This document shows, one piece after another, positions 6,063 to 7,669 of a stretch of 7,669 bases of DNA. Made by a program: the position numbers and the translations under genes. Each line of letters begins with the position of its first letter. The stretch's first letter is position 1. The stretch spans positions 1 through 7,669 of the forward strand of contig JBNKLQ010000281.1 in assembly GCA_050292445.1 (NCBI GenBank). Reading direction: 5' to 3'. This DNA comes from Leptofilum sp050292445 (GTDB lineage: Bacteria > Chloroflexota > Anaerolineae > Promineifilales > Promineifilaceae). The notes beneath the pieces were generated by a model. That model saw only the letters and a list, made by a program, of their open reading frames with translations, ran no database searches and was not told the origin of the DNA.

Positions 6063-6146
6063 GAATTAGAGAATTTTATCAACAGATTCCGCAGATTTGA
6101 CAGATTTTTTATCTGCATAATCTGCGAAATCTTTGACTAATTCTTG
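6063..6146. repeat. Array D: opposed 9-bp word arrays (CAGATTNNN / ATCTGCNNN) filling a convergent gap
   Basis: Left half in strict 9-bp register: 6083 CAGATTCCG, 6092 CAGATTTGA, 6101 CAGATTTTT. Right half in 9-bp register: 6111 ATCTGCATA, 6120 ATCTGCGAA, 6129 ATCTTTGAC. 6085-6105 pairs with 6111-6131 at 17 of 21 positions around a TTTTT loop. TCAA (6079-6082) pairs with TTGA (6133-6136), and GAATTAG (6063-6069) pairs with CTAATTC (6137-6143). It begins ten bases after the ligase stop and ends one base before the hemolysin III stop codon, so one fold-back serves the 3' ends of two convergent genes. It may act as a bidirectional terminator. Confidence 0.9.
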
Positions 6147-6147
6147 G

Positions 6148-6819
6148 TTACTGCTGCACAGGCAGGACGTGGAACAAAATGGCGAAGAAGTGGCAGGCGG
6201 AGCCACCCAGCACAAACAGATGCCAGATGGCATGGTTGTAGGGCAGCTTTTCCCAGGCATAAAACAGCACGCCTAACGTGTAAACCACGCCGCCAATCAC
6301 TAACCAGATGACGCCACCAGGCGGTACCGTCACCAACATTTCTTTGAAGGCAAAAACAACCAACCACCCCATGAGGACGTAAGCGGCCGTTGCCAACTTT
6401 TCATAGCGGCCAATAAAGACGGTTTTGAAAGCGATGCCCAACAGCGCCAAACCCCAGACGACGCCAAACATTGTCCAGCCCCAAGGGCCACGCATGCTGA
6501 CCAGGGTAAATGGGGTGTAGGTTCCGGCAATTAGCAGGTAGATGGCGGAATGGTCAAAAATGCGCAAAATGCGCTTGGCTTTAGGATGTTGAATACTATG
6601 GTAAAGTGTCGAGGCCAAATAGAGCAGAACCAGGCTGCTACCATAAATGCTAAAGCTGACCACCCGCCACACATCACCATAAATGGTGGCCAAAGCCACC
6701 AACAAGGTTAGCCCCGCCACGCTGAGCGCGGCCCCGATGCCATGAGTGACGCTGTTGGCAATTTCTTCCCCGACGGTATATCCCATAACGTTGGTCGCCA
6801 ATTTTTTTGCTTTGTTCAT
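6148..6819 (-). CDS. Hemolysin III / TrhA family (PAQR-like) seven-helix membrane protein
   Basis: Protein of 223 residues, the normal length for this family. About seven hydrophobic helices are visible (roughly 28-47, 52-72, 88-107, 113-133, 143-160, 167-186, 197-218). It has the conserved polar sites of the PAQR/hemolysin III superfamily: SxxxH (Ser70, His74), FDH (Asp89, His90) and HxxxH (His196, His200). By comparison with adiponectin receptors, His74, His196 and His200 would bind a zinc ion near the inner face of the membrane. The N-terminus GEEIANSVTHGIGA (17-30) is also typical. Despite the name, most members are not shown haemolysins; TrhA in E. coli affects membrane energetics. GGGAGA (6826-6831) lies six bases before ATG 6819. 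It has its own candidate promoter and probably forms a single-gene unit. Confidence 0.93.
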   Translation of the reverse strand: MNKAKKLATNVMGYTVGEEIANSVTHGIGAALSVAGLTLLVALATIYGDVWRVVSFSIYGSSLVLLYLASTLYHSIQHPKAKRILRIFDHSAIYLLIAGTYTPFTLVSMRGPWGWTMFGVVWGLALLGIAFKTVFIGRYEKLATAAYVLMGWLVVFAFKEMLVTVPPGGVIWLVIGGVVYTLGVLFYAWEKLPYNHAIWHLFVLGGSACHFFAILFHVLPVQQ

Positions 6820-6855
6820 TGTTGGTCTCCCATTTTGCTGCTTACTTCTGATGGT

Positions 6856-6876
6856 TGATAGCGTATCACAATTATA
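6856..6876 (-). promoter_or_regulatory. Promoter -10 box of the hemolysin III gene with a dyad at the predicted start
   Basis: The minus strand has a perfect TATAAT (6876-6871). The hexamer 17 bp upstream is GTAAAC, a poor -35, which suggests an activator or another sigma preference. The predicted start is near 6864, and a dyad TGATA-cgc-TATCA (6868-6856) lies right on it, the place a repressor would bind. The octamer ACGGCCGT (6888-6895) lies mostly within the -35/-10 spacer. Confidence 0.5.
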
Positions 6877-6923
6877 GGACGGTTCAAACGGCCGTTTACT
6901 AACTTTTAACTATCAAATAGCAA

Positions 6924-7669
6924 TCAAATGTTGGCTGCTGCGTGTCGTCCGGCATGGCGACCAGAGAAAATGCAGCCACCCAAGAATGTCCCCTCCAGGG
7001 CGTTGTAGCCATGATAGCCACCGCCCCCAAAGCCAGCCACTTCGCCTGCGGCATACAGGCCAGGCACCAGCTTGCCGTGAGCATCCAGCACTTGACTATT
7101 CAGGTTGGTGTGCAAGCCGCCCAACGTTTTGCGGGTAAGAATGTTTAGCCGTACGGCAATGAGAGGCCCGGTGGTTGGGTCGAGGATTTTGTGGGGGCGC
7201 GCCGTGCGCACCAGTTTGTCGCCCCGGTAGTTCCGCGCCCCATGAATGGCCAGGATTTGGGCATCTTTGCTGAAGGGATTGTCCATTTCGCGGTCACGGG
7301 CGGTGATTTGGTGCTGAATACGGCCGTAATCCAACCTCTCCTCTCCTACTAATTCATTCATTTTTGCCACCAAATCAGGCAAATTATCCCGCACAACAAA
7401 ATCCTCGCCGTGCTGCTTAAAGGCCTCAACTGGGGCAGGAGCACCACCAGCCAACCGGCTACGAATGACCGTTAACCAGCCGCCCTCTGTTAAATCCGGG
7501 TTTTGCTCAGAGCCAGACAGAGCAAACTCCTTCTCGATGATTTTTTGGCTGAGGATGAACCAGGAATACTCAAAGCCGGTGGACAATATGTGCTTAAGCG
7601 TGCCGAGCGTGTCGAAGCCAGGCAAATAGGGCGCAGGCAGCCGTTCGCCCAGCGCATCAAACCAGAGCG
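6924..7669 (-). CDS. FAD-binding dehydrogenase, COG3573-type flavoprotein (C-terminal 247 residues; N-terminus beyond window)
   Basis: The frame is open from the right edge (first whole codon 7667-7665) to TGA at 6926-6924, giving 247 residues of a protein whose family is usually about 550 long. The visible part begins LWFDALGERLPAP and includes PGFDTLGTLKHIL, EFALSGSEQNPDLT, PVEAFKQHGEDFVV, ARDREMDNPFSKD and GPLIAVRLNILTRKTLGGL. The C-terminal flavin segment GLYAAGEVAGFGGGG...LEGTFLGGCIFSGRHAG closes the FAD site, as in fumarate-reductase/KstD-like flavoproteins. I recognise the motif order as that of the predicted oxidoreductases of COG3573. Electron donor, acceptor and substrate are not known for this group. 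The N-terminal GxGxxG Rossmann motif is outside the window. A TTG at 7625 is not the start: the conserved frame continues upstream. The 104-bp gap to the hemolysin III gene contains a promoter, so no operon is claimed. Confidence 0.92.
   Translation of the reverse strand, partial: LWFDALGERLPAPYLPGFDTLGTLKHILSTGFEYSWFILSQKIIEKEFALSGSEQNPDLTEGGWLTVIRSRLAGGAPAPVEAFKQHGEDFVVRDNLPDLVAKMNELVGEERLDYGRIQHQITARDREMDNPFSKDAQILAIHGARNYRGDKLVRTARPHKILDPTTGPLIAVRLNILTRKTLGGLHTNLNSQVLDAHGKLVPGLYAAGEVAGFGGGGYHGYNALEGTFLGGCIFSGRHAGRHAAANI

Noticed and set aside
7623..7625. TTG at 7625 as the start of the flavoprotein
   Set aside because: The conserved frame continues upstream to the window edge (LWFDALGERLPAP), so the gene is truncated and this TTG is an internal Leu codon.
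1..7669. A new multi-gene defence or biosynthetic system
   Set aside because: The genes are recognisable metabolic or membrane families on both strands with separate promoters and repeat-filled gaps; nothing ties them into one system.

Overview
The window carries seven protein genes (five complete, two cut by the window edges) plus an unusual set of intergenic repeats. Base composition is moderate, roughly half GC by eye. Starts are mostly ATG with strong Shine-Dalgarno sequences; one is TTG. The gene set (catabolic-type carbamate kinase, M17 aminopeptidase, YbdK-type carboxylate-amine ligase, COG3573-type flavoprotein) and the repeat-rich spacers fit a free-living bacterium with a mid-sized or large genome. 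My best guess is a Chloroflexota lineage of the Anaerolineae type, but that is inference. No phage, plasmid or transposase gene, CRISPR array, rRNA or tRNA was seen.

Layout, left to right: (1) minus strand, 3'-truncated membrane protein with an HEYFH zinc-protease motif and a TPR-like tail (1-824); (2) period-7 mirrored repeat array (828-933); (3) minus strand, carbamate kinase starting at TTG 1905 (958-1905), with its own candidate promoter; (4) second period-7 mirrored array (2001-2084); (5) minus strand, NAD-dependent epimerase/reductase of the extended SDR type (2078-3079); (6) divergent promoter region with several dyads (3080-3246); (7) plus strand, leucyl aminopeptidase pepA (3247-4743); (8) period-8/15 mirrored array, whose last unit overlaps a candidate -35 box (4749-4828); (9) plus strand, YbdK-type carboxylate-amine ligase (4898-6052); (10) period-9 mirrored array filling the convergent gap (6063-6146); (11) minus strand, hemolysin III/TrhA-type membrane protein (6148-6819) behind a perfect TATAAT; (12) minus strand, C-terminal part of a COG3573-type FAD-binding dehydrogenase (6924 to the right edge).

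The genes look like independently transcribed metabolic genes, not one pathway. Aminopeptidase, carbamate kinase and the amine ligase all touch amino-acid and nitrogen metabolism, but nothing in the sequence links them into one system. The real interest is at DNA level. Four of the six intergenic gaps contain two opposed arrays of a short word (7, 7, 8 and 9 bp periods, a different word each time) that fold back on each other at the 3' end of a gene. In addition, the palindromic octamer ACGGCCGT occurs 10 times in 7.7 kb, in all three codon phases, much like a highly iterated palindrome. I did not find a convincing new multi-gene system.
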